47,444 nucleotides of DNA from JAPLHP01 sp963720375 (GCA_963720375.1 CAVRFM010000018.1:1-47444), one strand, 5' to 3'; shown: positions 23,661 through 33,849, numbered from the stretch's first letter. Notes: generated by a model from the sequence alone, not told the origin. Translations and numbers: made by a program.

Positions 23661-25379
23661 CTAGCGGTGCTTTAGAGAGGCCAGCACCTCTTCTGCCGAC
23701 AGTGTGTTTAATAGATGCTGCATCTCACACCAGCCACGGCGGGCTATACCCACACCGAAGCGCATATAGTGCAGATGCTCAGTGCTATGGGCGTCGGTGC
23801 CTAAGGCCAGCTTTACACCCAACTCTCTGGCTCTAAAGATATGGATATCCTTGAGGTCGAGACGATCCGGCATGGCATTGATTTCCAGGACTGTACCGGT
23901 TTGGGCTGCAGTACGGAAGACAGCCTCCATGTCCAGGGCGACTGGCTCTCTCTCCCCCAACAGCCGACAAGTAGGGTGAGCTATTATGTCCACATTGGGA
24001 TTCACCATCGCTTGAAGAATTCTTCGGGTCATTCTCTCTTGATCTTGTCCCATGGATGAATGTACTGCAGCAGTTACCACGTCGAGTTCCTTGAGAACAT
24101 CGTCGGAAAGATCAAGGCTCCCGTCAGCACGGATGTCCACCTCGATGCCAGTGAGAATACGAATATCTCTCAGCCCCTCGTTGAGCTTCTTGATTTCTGC
24201 TACCTGCTCTCTCACTCTCTCATCGCTCAAGCCATGGGCAATCCCTCGGCCTCTGGAATGGTCAGTGATTGCTATGTATTGATAGCCCAGAGCACGCGCC
24301 GCTAAGGCCATGGCTTCCAATGAACCATTCCCATCGCTCCAGTCGGTATGAACATGGAGATCTCCCTTTATGTCTGAAAGCTCCAATAACCTGGGGATAG
24401 AATTATTTTCTGCCTTTTCTATCTCTTGTTGCCCTTCCCGCAGCTCTGGAGGAATATACTGGAGACCCAGACGGCGATAGAATTCCTCTTCAGTGACAAA
24501 CTTCTCTAATCTTCCATCCCGGAGATTAGTGATACCGTATTCACTCAACTTTAATCCCTGCCGCTGGCTCCTTTCTCTGAGAGTGATATTATGCTGCTTG
24601 CTGCCGGTGAAATATTGAAGCAGGGAACCGAAGGCATCATGCTCTACTATCCGTAGGTCTACCTGAAGATCTCGATTGGTAACTACGCTTGCCTTTGTGC
24701 CACCTTTGGCCAGCACCTCCTTCACTTGGGGCAGGCTGATGAAAGCATCGATGACTGCGTCAGCATCATCAGCGGTACCCATGAGGTCGATGTCCCCTAT
24801 TGTCTCTTTGAAGCGACGCAGACTCCCTGCCGGGGTGAGACTACGTACGTGCGTGCGTTGCTGAAGGGACGTCATGATATCTTCAGCCACCGAAAGAGCT
24901 ATGCCAATGGGAATACGCTGCTCTTTGTTGCGCATTGACTGAAGGTGACGCAGGATGTTCTCAGCGGTCTTTTCACCCAGGCGGGACAGTCCGGTTACTC
25001 TTCCATCGATGATGGCAGTTTCCAACTCCTCTAAGGATCTTATTCCCAACTCCGTGGAAAGCCGCATAGCAGTCTTTGGCCCGATGCCTGGCACCTGGAG
25101 CAGCGACATAATTCCTTCGGGAAATTCGGCCCGGAGGTTTTCGTAGTATGTGAGGTGCCCGGTAGTCAATAGCTCGGTGATCTTCTTCTCGATAGCTTCG
25201 CCGATTCCAGGGACTTCCCTCAATCTACCTTCTTTCATAAGCTGCTCCAACTCTACCGGCAGATGTTCGATGGAGCGGACAGCCTTCTGGTAAGCTCTGA
25301 CCTTGAAGGGACTCTCTCCTTTGAGCTCAAGGAGATCGGCGATATCTTGAAACATTTTGGCAACTTCGCTGTTCTTCAT
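23661..25379 (-). CDS. polX: family X DNA polymerase with PHP domain
   Basis: About 572 residues from ATG 25379 (MKNSEVAKMF); the open frame runs further upstream, but that part overlaps no domain. Order: helix-hairpin-helix N-terminal 8-kDa-like domain (VRAYQKAVRSIEHL, VPGIGEAIEKKI), second HhH (VPGIGPKTAMRL), nucleotidyltransferase core with GDIDLMG, then a C-terminal PHP phosphoesterase (HVHTDWSDG, ITDHSRGRG, GTDAHSTEH). It fills gaps in base-excision repair and carries a 3'-5' exonuclease or phosphatase in the PHP part. It follows secA by 46 bases on the same strand. Confidence 0.93.
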   Translation of the reverse strand: MKNSEVAKMFQDIADLLELKGESPFKVRAYQKAVRSIEHLPVELEQLMKEGRLREVPGIGEAIEKKITELLTTGHLTYYENLRAEFPEGIMSLLQVPGIGPKTAMRLSTELGIRSLEELETAIIDGRVTGLSRLGEKTAENILRHLQSMRNKEQRIPIGIALSVAEDIMTSLQQRTHVRSLTPAGSLRRFKETIGDIDLMGTADDADAVIDAFISLPQVKEVLAKGGTKASVVTNRDLQVDLRIVEHDAFGSLLQYFTGSKQHNITLRERSQRQGLKLSEYGITNLRDGRLEKFVTEEEFYRRLGLQYIPPELREGQQEIEKAENNSIPRLLELSDIKGDLHVHTDWSDGNGSLEAMALAARALGYQYIAITDHSRGRGIAHGLSDERVREQVAEIKKLNEGLRDIRILTGIEVDIRADGSLDLSDDVLKELDVVTAAVHSSMGQDQERMTRRILQAMVNPNVDIIAHPTCRLLGEREPVALDMEAVFRTAAQTGTVLEINAMPDRLDLKDIHIFRARELGVKLALGTDAHSTEHLHYMRFGVGIARRGWCEMQHLLNTLSAEEVLASLKHR

Positions 25380-25425
25380 AGTTGTTATTGGATAATAGGT
25401 GGCAGTTTGCGGGCGGTGCGGCAAT

Positions 25426-28400
25426 CTATTTGCCGCAGCACTTCTTGTACTTCTTGCCGCTACCGCAGGGACAAGGATCATTGCGTCCTGTTCTTTTGTC
25501 GTCAGGAACTGCGTTGCGTTTGCTAGCTGCTGCCTGTTGTGCAGACTCTTTCTTCACAATATCTACATGGTAGAAGGTGTGTACTATGTCGTGCTGAACA
25601 TTGGCTAGCAGGCTCTGGAACAGGGCATGGCCTTCCGTCTTATAGGCTACCAGGGGATCGCTTTGTCCGGCGGCCTGTAGACCAATTCCCTGGCGCATGT
25701 GATCCATCATGGTCAGATGCTCTGTCCACAGGTTGTCCAGAACACGCAGCATCACCAGACGCTCCAGTATACGCATGTTTTGCTCGCCAACTTCCTTTTC
25801 CTTGCTTTCATAAAGGGACTTTGCGTATTCAACCAGTCTTGACTCGATTTCCTCCGGGCGCATCTGAGAGAGTGTTTGACTATTCAATTCGGGTGGTAGA
25901 GGCATGATGGGCTTCATGTCTTCCAATAGGCCTTCTATATCGGGCTGCTCTTCACCGGCATGAGCTGCTATTAGTCTGCCGAGTTCATTTTGAATCATGG
26001 ATTGAATATTGACTTTGAGGTCAGTGTTGCCGAGGATACCTTTTCGTTCGTTGTAAATCACTTCTCGATGTTTGTTCACAACATCATCGTAATCTACCAA
26101 ATGCTTACGGACTTCAAAATGGTATCCTTCAACCTTGACCTGAGAGCTTTCGATAGCCCTATTTACCAGTGAGTGCTCAATAGGAACATCTTCCCCAATG
26201 CCTGCCCATTCCATAAAGCCTTTAACTCTATCACCACCAAAGCGGCGAACCACATCATCCTCGAGGGACACGTAGAAGCGCGAGCTTCCCGGGTCTCCCT
26301 GACGCCCCGAACGGCCACAGAGTTGGTTGTCGATGCGTCTGGCCTCATGCTTCTCCGTACCGATAACGTGAAGCCCGCCGAGGTCCATTACCTGCCTATG
26401 ATTGTCCAGCCAATCGAAGAAGCGTTTTCTTTGTTCTGATAAGACTTTGGCAGTAGTCTGCTTGCCTTGTTTTGCATTTCCCCTAGCATCTATCAGAGAC
26501 CTGATCCTCTGAAGGATAGAGGGCTTTTCAGCTTTAGAGAGATAGGTCTTCAACTCTTCATAGATTTCGTTAGCCTGTGAGTCAATCAGGGATTGATATT
26601 TCTCAAGGCTTGCCTTTAGTATCTGTTCCTGCTGATCAATTTCTCCGGTTATTTCAGACAACTTTGCATTATCCGGTTCATTCGAGGCTTCCTGATAATC
26701 GCGCAGTTTTTGCCTTATTGTCTCCTCTTGAAGGTTTATGGCATTTCTTGTTTGTGTTAGGTTCTCTTGAATGGCCTCTTCCCAACCCTTAAAGACCTGT
26801 TGTTCTTTAAGGAGAATGACGCCTTGATCGATGAACTCTGCAGTTTCTTTTAGGATGAAGTCGTTTATTTCCTCATACGGTTTGTAGTCTGGCGGCTCAC
26901 CGCCAAGGATGATATCGACACCTCGTCCTGCCATATTGGTGGCTACTGTCACCGCACCGGGCTTTCCTGCTTGGGCGATAATGGAAGCTTCCTTCTCGTG
27001 GAGTTTGGCGTTTAGTACCTGATGAGGTATTCCTCTCCGCTGTAACAATCCGCTGAGGAGTTCTGATTTCTCAATAGAGGTAGTGCCTATCAGCACCGGC
27101 CGCTGCTCGGCGTGAAGCTTTTCTATCTCATTGCATACGGCTTTGAACTTGGCTTCCTCGGTCTTGTATATTTGATCAGGGTAATCATCGCGAATCATTT
27201 CTCTGTTCGTGGGAATGGTCACCACTTCGAGCTTGTAAATCTTGTCAAACTCCTCAGCCTCGGTAGCTGCTGTCCCGGTCATTCCAGCCAGCTTCTTATA
27301 AAGGCGGAAGTAGTTCTGGAACGTAATAGTCGCCAGAGTGAGGCTCTCTCTTTGTACCTTCACTCTTTCTTTGGCTTCGATAGCCTGGTGCAGTCCCTCG
27401 GAGTATCTTCGTCCTGGCATCAAGCGTCCGGTGAACTCATCGACGATGACAACCTCTGGCCCATCCTTCCCCTTAGTTACGACGTAGTCCTTGTCCCTCC
27501 TGAAGAGAACGTGAGCTTTGAGGGCACTTTCCAGGTAATGCGTAAGGGCATAATTACTGGGATCGTAGAGATCTGGGGACTTGAGCAAGCCTTCCTGTTT
27601 AAGTAACCCCTCCATCTTGGCTATGCCGTTATCCGTAATGGAAACTGTGCGCAGTTTCTCGTCTACGGTGTAGTCTGTTTCCTTCACCAACTGAGGTACA
27701 AGGCGGGCGAAGGTGGCATATTTTTGTGCCGATTCCTCAGCCGCACCGCTGATAATAAGGGGAGTACGGGATTCATCAATGAGGATATAGTCTACCTCGT
27801 CCACTATGGCGTAGTTTAAGGTGCGCTGCACGCACTGAGAGAGGTCGATCACCATGTTGTCGCGCAGGTAATCGAAGCCGAACTCATTGTTAGTACCGTA
27901 AGTGATATCAGCCTCGTAGGCTTGGCGGCGGAGTACAGGTCGCAGATGACGCCATCTCGGATCTCCCGAGTCGTAGTCGGGGTCATAAACGTAAGATGAA
28001 GCCTGGGGACTGGCTGGGTCTTGATGTATGATGCTGGCTACACTCACCCCAAGAGCATGATAGATAGGTCCCATCCACTGGCAGTCACGCTTTGCCAGGT
28101 AATCGTTCACAGTAACCAGATGGCATCCTTCACCAGTAATGGAATTGAGGTATAAGGGCAAAGTGGCAACTAGGGTCTTACCTTCGCCCGTCTTCATCTC
28201 GGCGATTTTCCCCTGATGAAGAACCATGCCTCCCATGAGCTGCACATCGAAGTGGCGCTGCCTTATCGTGCGCTTCGCAGCCTCCCTCGCAGCAGCAAAG
28301 GCCTCTGGGAGGAGTTCGTCAAGCCTCTTGCTCTCTTGATAACTGGCCTTGAATTCGTCAGTCTTAGCCCGTAGCTCGGCGCTGCTGAGTTGTTCGAATT

Positions 28401-28494
28401 CAGGCTCCAGGGCATTTATCTTATCTACAAGGGATTCCAGCCGCTGAAGCGCTCTTTCATTGGAGTCAACCAGACTGCCCAACCACTTGAGCAT
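25426..28494 (-). CDS. secA: protein translocase ATPase SecA, with large NBD2 insertion
   Basis: 1022 residues, longer than the usual 800-900. It drives preproteins through SecYEG. Motifs: GEGKTLVA (Walker A), VDEVDYILIDESRTPLIISG (DEAD-box equivalent), ITYGTNNEFGFDYLRDNM, the preprotein cross-linking region, GGLHVIGTEKHEARRIDNQ, and the C-terminal zinc SEC-C motif (C-P-C...C-C). Between the second ATPase half (about residue 535) and GGLHVIG (about 700) lies about 160 residues of charged coiled-coil sequence where E. coli has roughly 45. The gene lies 8 bases downstream of prs. It is intact. Confidence 0.96.
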   Translation of the reverse strand: MLKWLGSLVDSNERALQRLESLVDKINALEPEFEQLSSAELRAKTDEFKASYQESKRLDELLPEAFAAAREAAKRTIRQRHFDVQLMGGMVLHQGKIAEMKTGEGKTLVATLPLYLNSITGEGCHLVTVNDYLAKRDCQWMGPIYHALGVSVASIIHQDPASPQASSYVYDPDYDSGDPRWRHLRPVLRRQAYEADITYGTNNEFGFDYLRDNMVIDLSQCVQRTLNYAIVDEVDYILIDESRTPLIISGAAEESAQKYATFARLVPQLVKETDYTVDEKLRTVSITDNGIAKMEGLLKQEGLLKSPDLYDPSNYALTHYLESALKAHVLFRRDKDYVVTKGKDGPEVVIVDEFTGRLMPGRRYSEGLHQAIEAKERVKVQRESLTLATITFQNYFRLYKKLAGMTGTAATEAEEFDKIYKLEVVTIPTNREMIRDDYPDQIYKTEEAKFKAVCNEIEKLHAEQRPVLIGTTSIEKSELLSGLLQRRGIPHQVLNAKLHEKEASIIAQAGKPGAVTVATNMAGRGVDIILGGEPPDYKPYEEINDFILKETAEFIDQGVILLKEQQVFKGWEEAIQENLTQTRNAINLQEETIRQKLRDYQEASNEPDNAKLSEITGEIDQQEQILKASLEKYQSLIDSQANEIYEELKTYLSKAEKPSILQRIRSLIDARGNAKQGKQTTAKVLSEQRKRFFDWLDNHRQVMDLGGLHVIGTEKHEARRIDNQLCGRSGRQGDPGSSRFYVSLEDDVVRRFGGDRVKGFMEWAGIGEDVPIEHSLVNRAIESSQVKVEGYHFEVRKHLVDYDDVVNKHREVIYNERKGILGNTDLKVNIQSMIQNELGRLIAAHAGEEQPDIEGLLEDMKPIMPLPPELNSQTLSQMRPEEIESRLVEYAKSLYESKEKEVGEQNMRILERLVMLRVLDNLWTEHLTMMDHMRQGIGLQAAGQSDPLVAYKTEGHALFQSLLANVQHDIVHTFYHVDIVKKESAQQAAASKRNAVPDDKRTGRNDPCPCGSGKKYKKCCGK

Positions 28495-28502
28495 GTTTCC
28501 TC

Positions 28503-29455
28503 TTACTCTTCGAACTTTTCGAACAGCGCACCCATGGAGAGCCCCGTGTGGATGCGGTGGATGGCCTCTCCCAAGATAGGAGCCACTGATAGAACGGTGA
28601 TCTTCTTCAACTTCTTATTGCCAGTGACAGGGAGAGTGTCTGTAACTACTACTTCCTTCACTGGGCAGGATTGGATATTCTCCACGGCCGGTCCAGAGAG
28701 AACGGGATGAGTGCAGCAGGCATAGACTTCCTTGGCACCCTGTTGTTGCAGGGCGGCTACCGCACCGACAAGTGATCCAGCTGTATCTATCTCATCATCC
28801 ACAGTAAGGGCACGCATTCCCTTGACATCACCGATAACGTTTAGAGTATCGGATTTACCCGTATTGCCCACCCTTCTCTTCTCAATAATGGCCAGTGGGA
28901 CATCCAGCCTCTCTGCCAGATCGCGCGCCCGTTTGGAAATCCCGATGTCGGTGGCTACCACGACTAAGTTTTCCACCCCTTTTTTCTTGAAGTGGCGACT
29001 GAGGAGGTGAAGGGCGGTAAGCTCATCTACGGGAATCTGGAAAAAGCCCTGAATCTGTCCAGCGTGCAAATCTACAGTGAGCAATCGATTAGCTCCGGCC
29101 ACGGTAATGAGGTCGGCCACCAGCCTTGCCGTTATGGGGACGCGAGGTTGATCTTTTTTGTCGGTGCGTCCATAGCCATAGTAGGGAACGACCGCCGTAA
29201 TCCTGCCCGCTGAGGCACGCTTCACGGCATCGAGCATAATTAGAAGCTCCATCAAGCTCTTGTTTACCGGGGAGCAGATTGGCTGAACTACGAAAACGTC
29301 TCTTTCCCTTACGCTTTCCAGGAGGCGAACGAAGATGTTCTCATTACTGAACTCAGAGATCTCAGCTTTCCCCAAAGGTGTGCCTAGATATTCGCATATC
29401 CCTTGGGCTAGGCAGGATGAGCATTGCCGCTGAATACCCTCAGTTCGTCAATCAT
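28503..29455 (-). CDS. prs: ribose-phosphate pyrophosphokinase (PRPP synthetase), frameshifted near 29411
   Basis: It makes PRPP from ribose 5-phosphate and ATP. The main frame from 29375 has PYYGYGRTDKKDQPRVPI, DLHAGQIQGFF and the PRPP loop VDDEIDTAGSL, but it starts too late. The true start is ATG 29455, preceded by GGAGGAGG and reading MIDELRVFSGNAHPA before a stop. The other frame then continues LAQGICEYLGTPLGKAEIS. One missing base in the GG at 29411-29412 (GGG expected) restores a 317-residue protein, the normal length. Being essential, the gene is probably intact in the cell. It heads the prs-secA-polX run. Confidence 0.93.
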
Positions 29456-29488
29456 TACGCCTCCTCCGAAGCTAGTTCTCGATAGCCC

Positions 29489-29518
29489 AGTATAACACAG
29501 CGGCGTTCAGCCCAACAA
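29489..29518 (-). promoter_or_regulatory. candidate promoter of prs-secA
   Basis: On the minus strand TTGTTG (29518-29513) and TATACT (29494-29489) are 18 bases apart. They lie about 35 bases upstream of the prs start. Confidence 0.5.
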
Positions 29519-29560
29519 TTCAGCCTTATTCAAAATTCAAGGCTCAATTGGTCAAAAATG

Positions 29561-29590
29561 GAGAGACCTCGTGAATTCACGAGGTCTCTC
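29561..29590 (-). terminator. intrinsic terminator after the enoyl-CoA hydratase gene
   Basis: A perfect 30-base palindrome (GAGAGACCTCGTGAA and its complement, centred on GAATTC). On the minus strand it is followed by CCATTTTTGACC. It lies 45 bases after the stop of the hydratase gene and insulates it from prs. Confidence 0.8.
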
Positions 29591-29635
29591 TTCGATAGCT
29601 TTCTTTTGGAAGCTACTTAGGCTGACGTGTTCTCC

Positions 29636-30514
29636 TTACACCAGTCCCTTATAGCGTTCGTCTCTCTTATGGAAGGCCTCTTTGGCGCTGCCCTTGTCTC
29701 TTCTCTCCTTGAAGAAGTTGTACTCATCATCCTCCCACCTCACGTTGGTGAACAGAGTATGCGAGATGTAGGCCGGAATGAAGTCGCTGATCAAGCCTAT
29801 TCTATCGTAGATAAGGTGACGGGTGGCCTTGCCGATGGCAATACCGTCACGGGGTAGAAGGGTCATGGCCTTGGCATACTTCATGGTCTCCTCATCCAGC
29901 TTATCTGCCGGGACGGCCTTGTTTACCAGCCCGATTGCAGCGGCTTCCTTGCCGGTTATTACCTTCCCGGTAAGCAGGAGTTCGAGGGCTCTTTTCATGC
30001 CCACATGATAGATCAGATGTGTTATACCAAGCACACCGCTGCCGGAGAACCCCAACCTTTGCTCAGTAAGTCCTAGTTGGGCATCTTCGGATGCCACTGC
30101 CAGGTCGCACAGCAGAGGGAAGTAGATTCCCCCGCCGATGCACCAGCCGTGAAGCTGGGCAATGGTTATCTTGGGATTGAGAAATACGTGCATCATATTG
30201 TCGTCCATGCCCATCTTGTCATACTTCAGCCTTATTCTCTGGCTGGGACGACGTTCTCCCTCTTTCCCTGTGCCCATACCATAAAGAAAGCCTACCTTGG
30301 TGAGGTCATGACCGACTGTGAAGGCTTTCCCTGAGCCCTTGAGAATGATTACCTTCACGTCATCGTCATCGGCTGCCTTATCAAAGGCATCCCAAACCTC
30401 CCGCGCATCCTCGCCACGTCCCAACCACTGAAAAGCATTCATCTTCTCCGGCTTGTTCAGAGTGATCGTGGCGATATGGTCCTTTGCTTCATAGATGATG
30501 TACTTGTAACTCAT
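29636..30514 (-). CDS. enoyl-CoA hydratase/isomerase family protein
   Basis: 292 residues of crotonase fold. The oxyanion-hole segments are FTVGHDLTKV and QLHGWCIGGGIY, and the catalytic glutamate region is LGLTEQRLGFSGSG. It adds water to, or isomerises, an enoyl-CoA. The substrate is unknown, and the long insertion after GHDL (FLYGMGTGKEGERRPSQRIR) and the aromatic C-terminal segment (NFFKERRDK) make it a divergent member. GGAGGAAT precedes the ATG. It has its own promoter and terminator, a one-gene unit between leuS and prs. Confidence 0.88.
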   Translation of the reverse strand: MSYKYIIYEAKDHIATITLNKPEKMNAFQWLGRGEDAREVWDAFDKAADDDDVKVIILKGSGKAFTVGHDLTKVGFLYGMGTGKEGERRPSQRIRLKYDKMGMDDNMMHVFLNPKITIAQLHGWCIGGGIYFPLLCDLAVASEDAQLGLTEQRLGFSGSGVLGITHLIYHVGMKRALELLLTGKVITGKEAAAIGLVNKAVPADKLDEETMKYAKAMTLLPRDGIAIGKATRHLIYDRIGLISDFIPAYISHTLFTNVRWEDDEYNFFKERRDKGSAKEAFHKRDERYKGLV

Positions 30515-30552
30515 ATTCCTCCTTCGGCTAAAATTTACAATAAGGCCCTGCG

Positions 30553-30558
30553 ATTATA
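30553..30558 (-). promoter_or_regulatory. -10 element of the enoyl-CoA hydratase promoter
   Basis: A consensus TATAAT lies on the minus strand 39 bases before the start codon. The -35 region 17 bases away (AAACAA) is a poor match, so the call rests on the -10 element. Confidence 0.45.
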
Positions 30559-30618
30559 GCACAGCATTCTGCCTATTGTTTCCTTTAGAAAACCAGTACT
30601 CTATGGGCAAATCCTCGT

Positions 30619-33075
30619 CTACCGGACTACCAGGTTCATTAACTTTTGCGGCACATAGATTACGTTGGTTATTTGCTTTCCCTCCAAGAGAGCTTTTATC
30701 CGTGGTTGCGAAAAGGCCAGCTCTCTGGCTTCGGTCTCAGTGATAGAGACAGGGGCGTTGATCTTGTCTCTGAGTTTACCGTTGACCTGGATAACCAGGA
30801 TAAACTGTTCTTCAGCAGCCAAATCCTTATCCCAAATCGGGAAGGGCTGATGGTGAATGCTATAGGGATGACCCGCCCTGTCCCAAAGCTCTTCAGTTAA
30901 GTGAGGGGCTGTGGGGGCGAGGAGGAGCTGTAGGGCATTAATAGCTTCCTGCCATGATGAGACATCAGCCGATTTATCTGCCAACACCTTTGCCAGGTAG
31001 TTGGTGAACTCCATTAAGCATGCCAGCATCGTGTTGTAACGGAATCTTTCCAGGTCTTCGGTAACTCTCTTGATTGTCTTGTGTGTTCTGTGGCGTAACT
31101 CCTTAACAGCCTCAGGGTCGACTGCCTCTGCAGGTAAGGGTGTTTCCTCTCCTTGCAGCACCAGGCTCCATACTCGATTCAACCAGCGGCTCATGCCGCT
31201 GATGCCACTGTCGTCCCATTCTCCCCCCTGTTCCCAGGGTCCGACAAACATGAGGTAAGCACGAACCGTATCAGCTCCCAACTCGGATACATAGTCGTCA
31301 GGGTTTACAACGTTGCCTCGAGACTTACTCATCTTATGCTTCTGGGCGATGATGGTCCCTTGATTAAAGAGGCGGACAAACGGTTCATCGAAATCCACCA
31401 GGCCAAGGTCTCGAATTGCCTTGATGAAGAAGCGGGCATAGAAGAGGTGCATCACTGCGTGCTCAGCGCCGCCTGTGTACTGGTCCACCGGCAGCCAGTA
31501 CTTCACCTTCTCTGGATCGAAGGCGCTACGGTCATAATGAGGGCTGGCATAGCGAAGGAAGTACCACGATGAACACATGAAGGTATCCATGGTATCCGTC
31601 TCGCGTTGCGCTGGCGCTTTGCACTGCGGGCAAGACGTTTCTACGAACGATTTGCAGTACTTCAGAGGAGACTCCCCGGTCGGTTTGAAATCGGCGTCCG
31701 GCGGCAGAAGCACTGGCAGATTCTCCTCAGGCACTGGAACTATGCCACAGCGGTCACAGTAGACCATCGGAATCGGCGCGCCCCAGTAGCGCTGGCGGGA
31801 GATAAGCCAATCACGGAGGTGATAGGTTATGGTACGTTTGCCATACCCTTTCTGCTCTATGAAATCAGTTATTGCCCCCATGGCTTTTTCGCTGGGCATC
31901 CCATTGAATTGCCCGGAATTGACCATGGTGCCCTGGTCCACGTAGGCTTCTGCCAATTCCCCGCCGGACCATCCTGGCGGCGCGATTACGGTCCTTATCG
32001 GTATTCCAAATTTCTTGGCAAACTCGAAATCTCGCGTGTCATGTGCGGGCACGGCCATCACGGCACCAGTGCCATAGCTGAGCAGTACATAGTCGGCGAT
32101 CCAGATGGGAACTCGCTCGCCGTTCAGTCTGTTCGTGGCATAGGCTCCTGTGAAGACGCCGGTCTTCTCTTTCTCGGTGGAAAGGCGTTCGATATCTGTC
32201 TGGCGTCTGGACTCGGTGATGTATTCCTCCACCTTTGCCCTGCGCTCCGGCGTGGTTAACTTCTTCACGAGAGGATGCTCCGGGGCTAGAACCATGAAGG
32301 TGACGCCGAGTATGGTATCAGGCCTTGTGGTGAAGATGCAGATTTCCTTTTCCTCAACCCCTGGGTAATCCAAGCCGAAAGAGATGTCTACTCCTTCGCT
32401 GCGCCCTACCCAGTTCTTCTGCATGATCTTGATTCGTTCGGGCCATTGCAGTGTAGAGTGGTCCATGAGTTCATCGGCGTAGCGGGTGATGCGGAAGAAC
32501 CACTGCTCTCTGTCTTCTCTGGTCACTGCTGTGCTGCACCGTTCGCACTTGCCTCCCTCGACCACCTGTTCGTTCGCCAGCACCGTCTGGCAACTGGGGC
32601 ACCAGTTGACTGGTGCCTTGGTCCGATAGGCCAGGCCACCCTTATATAGGCGGAGGAAGAACCATTGTGTCCACTTGTAGTACTCCGGGACGCAGGTAAT
32701 GACCTCCCTGCCCCAGTCATAACATGATCCCATAGTCTTCAACTGGCGACGCATGTTGTCAATGTTCTGCATGGTCCAGTTGAGGGGATGGATATGTCTC
32801 TTGATAGCGGCGTTCTCTGCCGGCAGGCCGAAGGCATCGAAGCCCATGGGGTGGAGGACGTTGTAGCCCTGCATTCGCTTGAAGCGGGCGTGAGCATCGG
32901 AGGGGGCCATGGCGTACCAGTGACCGATATGGAGATCCCCTGAGGTATAGGGGAACATGGTCAGTGCATACCACTTGGGGCGATTAGTATCTTCGGTTAC
33001 TTCGTAGATTCGGTCATCGGCCCATTTTTTTTGCCACTTGGACTCGATTTCCTGAGGGTTGTATTTGGGTATCAT
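30619..33075 (-). CDS. leuS: leucyl-tRNA synthetase
   Basis: 818 residues, normal for bacterial LeuRS. Class I motifs HIGHWYAM (near residue 49) and KMSKSRGN (late in the protein) are present. The CP1 editing domain (TTRPDTILGVTFMVLAPEHPL; key T-x-R-x-D) is intact. So are the zinc-binding cysteine pairs (CPSCQTVLANEQV...CERC, and CDRCGIV...CPQC). It charges tRNA-Leu; one leucine tRNA (CAG) is at 5444. The start ATG is preceded by GAAAGAA. No frame disruption is seen over 2.4 kb. Confidence 0.97.
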   Translation of the reverse strand: MIPKYNPQEIESKWQKKWADDRIYEVTEDTNRPKWYALTMFPYTSGDLHIGHWYAMAPSDAHARFKRMQGYNVLHPMGFDAFGLPAENAAIKRHIHPLNWTMQNIDNMRRQLKTMGSCYDWGREVITCVPEYYKWTQWFFLRLYKGGLAYRTKAPVNWCPSCQTVLANEQVVEGGKCERCSTAVTREDREQWFFRITRYADELMDHSTLQWPERIKIMQKNWVGRSEGVDISFGLDYPGVEEKEICIFTTRPDTILGVTFMVLAPEHPLVKKLTTPERRAKVEEYITESRRQTDIERLSTEKEKTGVFTGAYATNRLNGERVPIWIADYVLLSYGTGAVMAVPAHDTRDFEFAKKFGIPIRTVIAPPGWSGGELAEAYVDQGTMVNSGQFNGMPSEKAMGAITDFIEQKGYGKRTITYHLRDWLISRQRYWGAPIPMVYCDRCGIVPVPEENLPVLLPPDADFKPTGESPLKYCKSFVETSCPQCKAPAQRETDTMDTFMCSSWYFLRYASPHYDRSAFDPEKVKYWLPVDQYTGGAEHAVMHLFYARFFIKAIRDLGLVDFDEPFVRLFNQGTIIAQKHKMSKSRGNVVNPDDYVSELGADTVRAYLMFVGPWEQGGEWDDSGISGMSRWLNRVWSLVLQGEETPLPAEAVDPEAVKELRHRTHKTIKRVTEDLERFRYNTMLACLMEFTNYLAKVLADKSADVSSWQEAINALQLLLAPTAPHLTEELWDRAGHPYSIHHQPFPIWDKDLAAEEQFILVIQVNGKLRDKINAPVSITETEARELAFSQPRIKALLEGKQITNVIYVPQKLMNLVVR

Positions 33076-33160
33076 TCTTTCTTCGGTTAAGTTTACCAGA
33101 AAGTGGAGTCATTTGGAAAGGAAAGTGGAACTGCCGCCGAAGACTTACAAGGAAGAAGAA

Positions 33161-33192
33161 AACCCGAGGGCTTTGATTCGAGCCCTCGGGTT
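33161..33192 (-). terminator. intrinsic terminator after the thiolase cluster
   Basis: A 12-bp perfect stem (AACCCGAGGGCT at 33161-33172 with its complement at 33181-33192) and an 8-base loop, followed on the minus strand by TTCTTCTTCC. It lies 42 bases after the last gene of the DUF35-thiolase-synthase operon and before leuS. Confidence 0.75.
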
Positions 33193-33234
33193 CCAGTTTG
33201 CCTTTTGGCTGCGTTTTTGTTTTTATTAGCTACT

Positions 33235-33849
33235 CTAGTACGGCACGCGCCGCAGGTTGCCCATGAGCCTGAGGTAGGCGGGATAGTCAACATAGGCTTT
33301 CTGGGCGATATACTTCTCGAGGGTCTTGGTCTTGCCCCTCTTCTTCTCGATGGCATCATTCGCCACAACGCTGAAAGCAGTGGCGGTACCTGACCCATAG
33401 GAACTGACCAGCAGCCTTTCACCCGGCTTAGCTTGATCCAAGGCGCCTGTCATGCACAGGAAAGGCGATACCCCGCCCACGTCGCCGATGACCCCGGTGA
33501 GATCGGGGAATAGGTTCTTGATGCCCAGCGCCTTCCCTGCCCCGGCTGGCACCTTGGGGTCCACCTGCGGGAATATGGCCAACTTGCAGTCAGCCGTCTT
33601 CTTGCCGATCTTGGCCAGCAGTGCCTTTGAGGCTTCTTCGATGTGCTTTGCATACCCGTCGTCGCGGAAGAAGCGTTGGTCAAAGAGGTTGCTCACCCAG
33701 GGATCCTTAACGTTTCTCCACCTGTCCAGGAACAGGGTCCGGTATGACTCCACACCTTCGATGTCGGCTATCGTGCCCTCGGTGCCAATGACCATAGCCA
33801 CGGCCGCGGCGCCGAAGCTAACCTCGCCATCTGATCCCGGTCCCACCAT
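33235..33849 (-). CDS. HMG-CoA-synthase-like protein, C-terminal part
   Basis: 204 residues in a frame shifted from the preceding 145-residue part. They follow directly on it: the upstream half breaks after VVGTENR and this frame reads DMVGPGSDGEVSFGAAAVAMVIG. Together about 340 residues, the length of archaeal-type HMG-CoA synthases (UPF0219). C-terminal features are VIGDVGGVSPFLCMTGALDQAKPGERLLVSSYGSG (key GD-GG, Y-GSG), as in the thiolase superfamily. The break lies at 33850-33862 and is one base (or two missing). It ends about 40 bases before the terminator. Confidence 0.8.
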   Translation of the reverse strand: MVGPGSDGEVSFGAAAVAMVIGTEGTIADIEGVESYRTLFLDRWRNVKDPWVSNLFDQRFFRDDGYAKHIEEASKALLAKIGKKTADCKLAIFPQVDPKVPAGAGKALGIKNLFPDLTGVIGDVGGVSPFLCMTGALDQAKPGERLLVSSYGSGTATAFSVVANDAIEKKRGKTKTLEKYIAQKAYVDYPAYLRLMGNLRRVPY

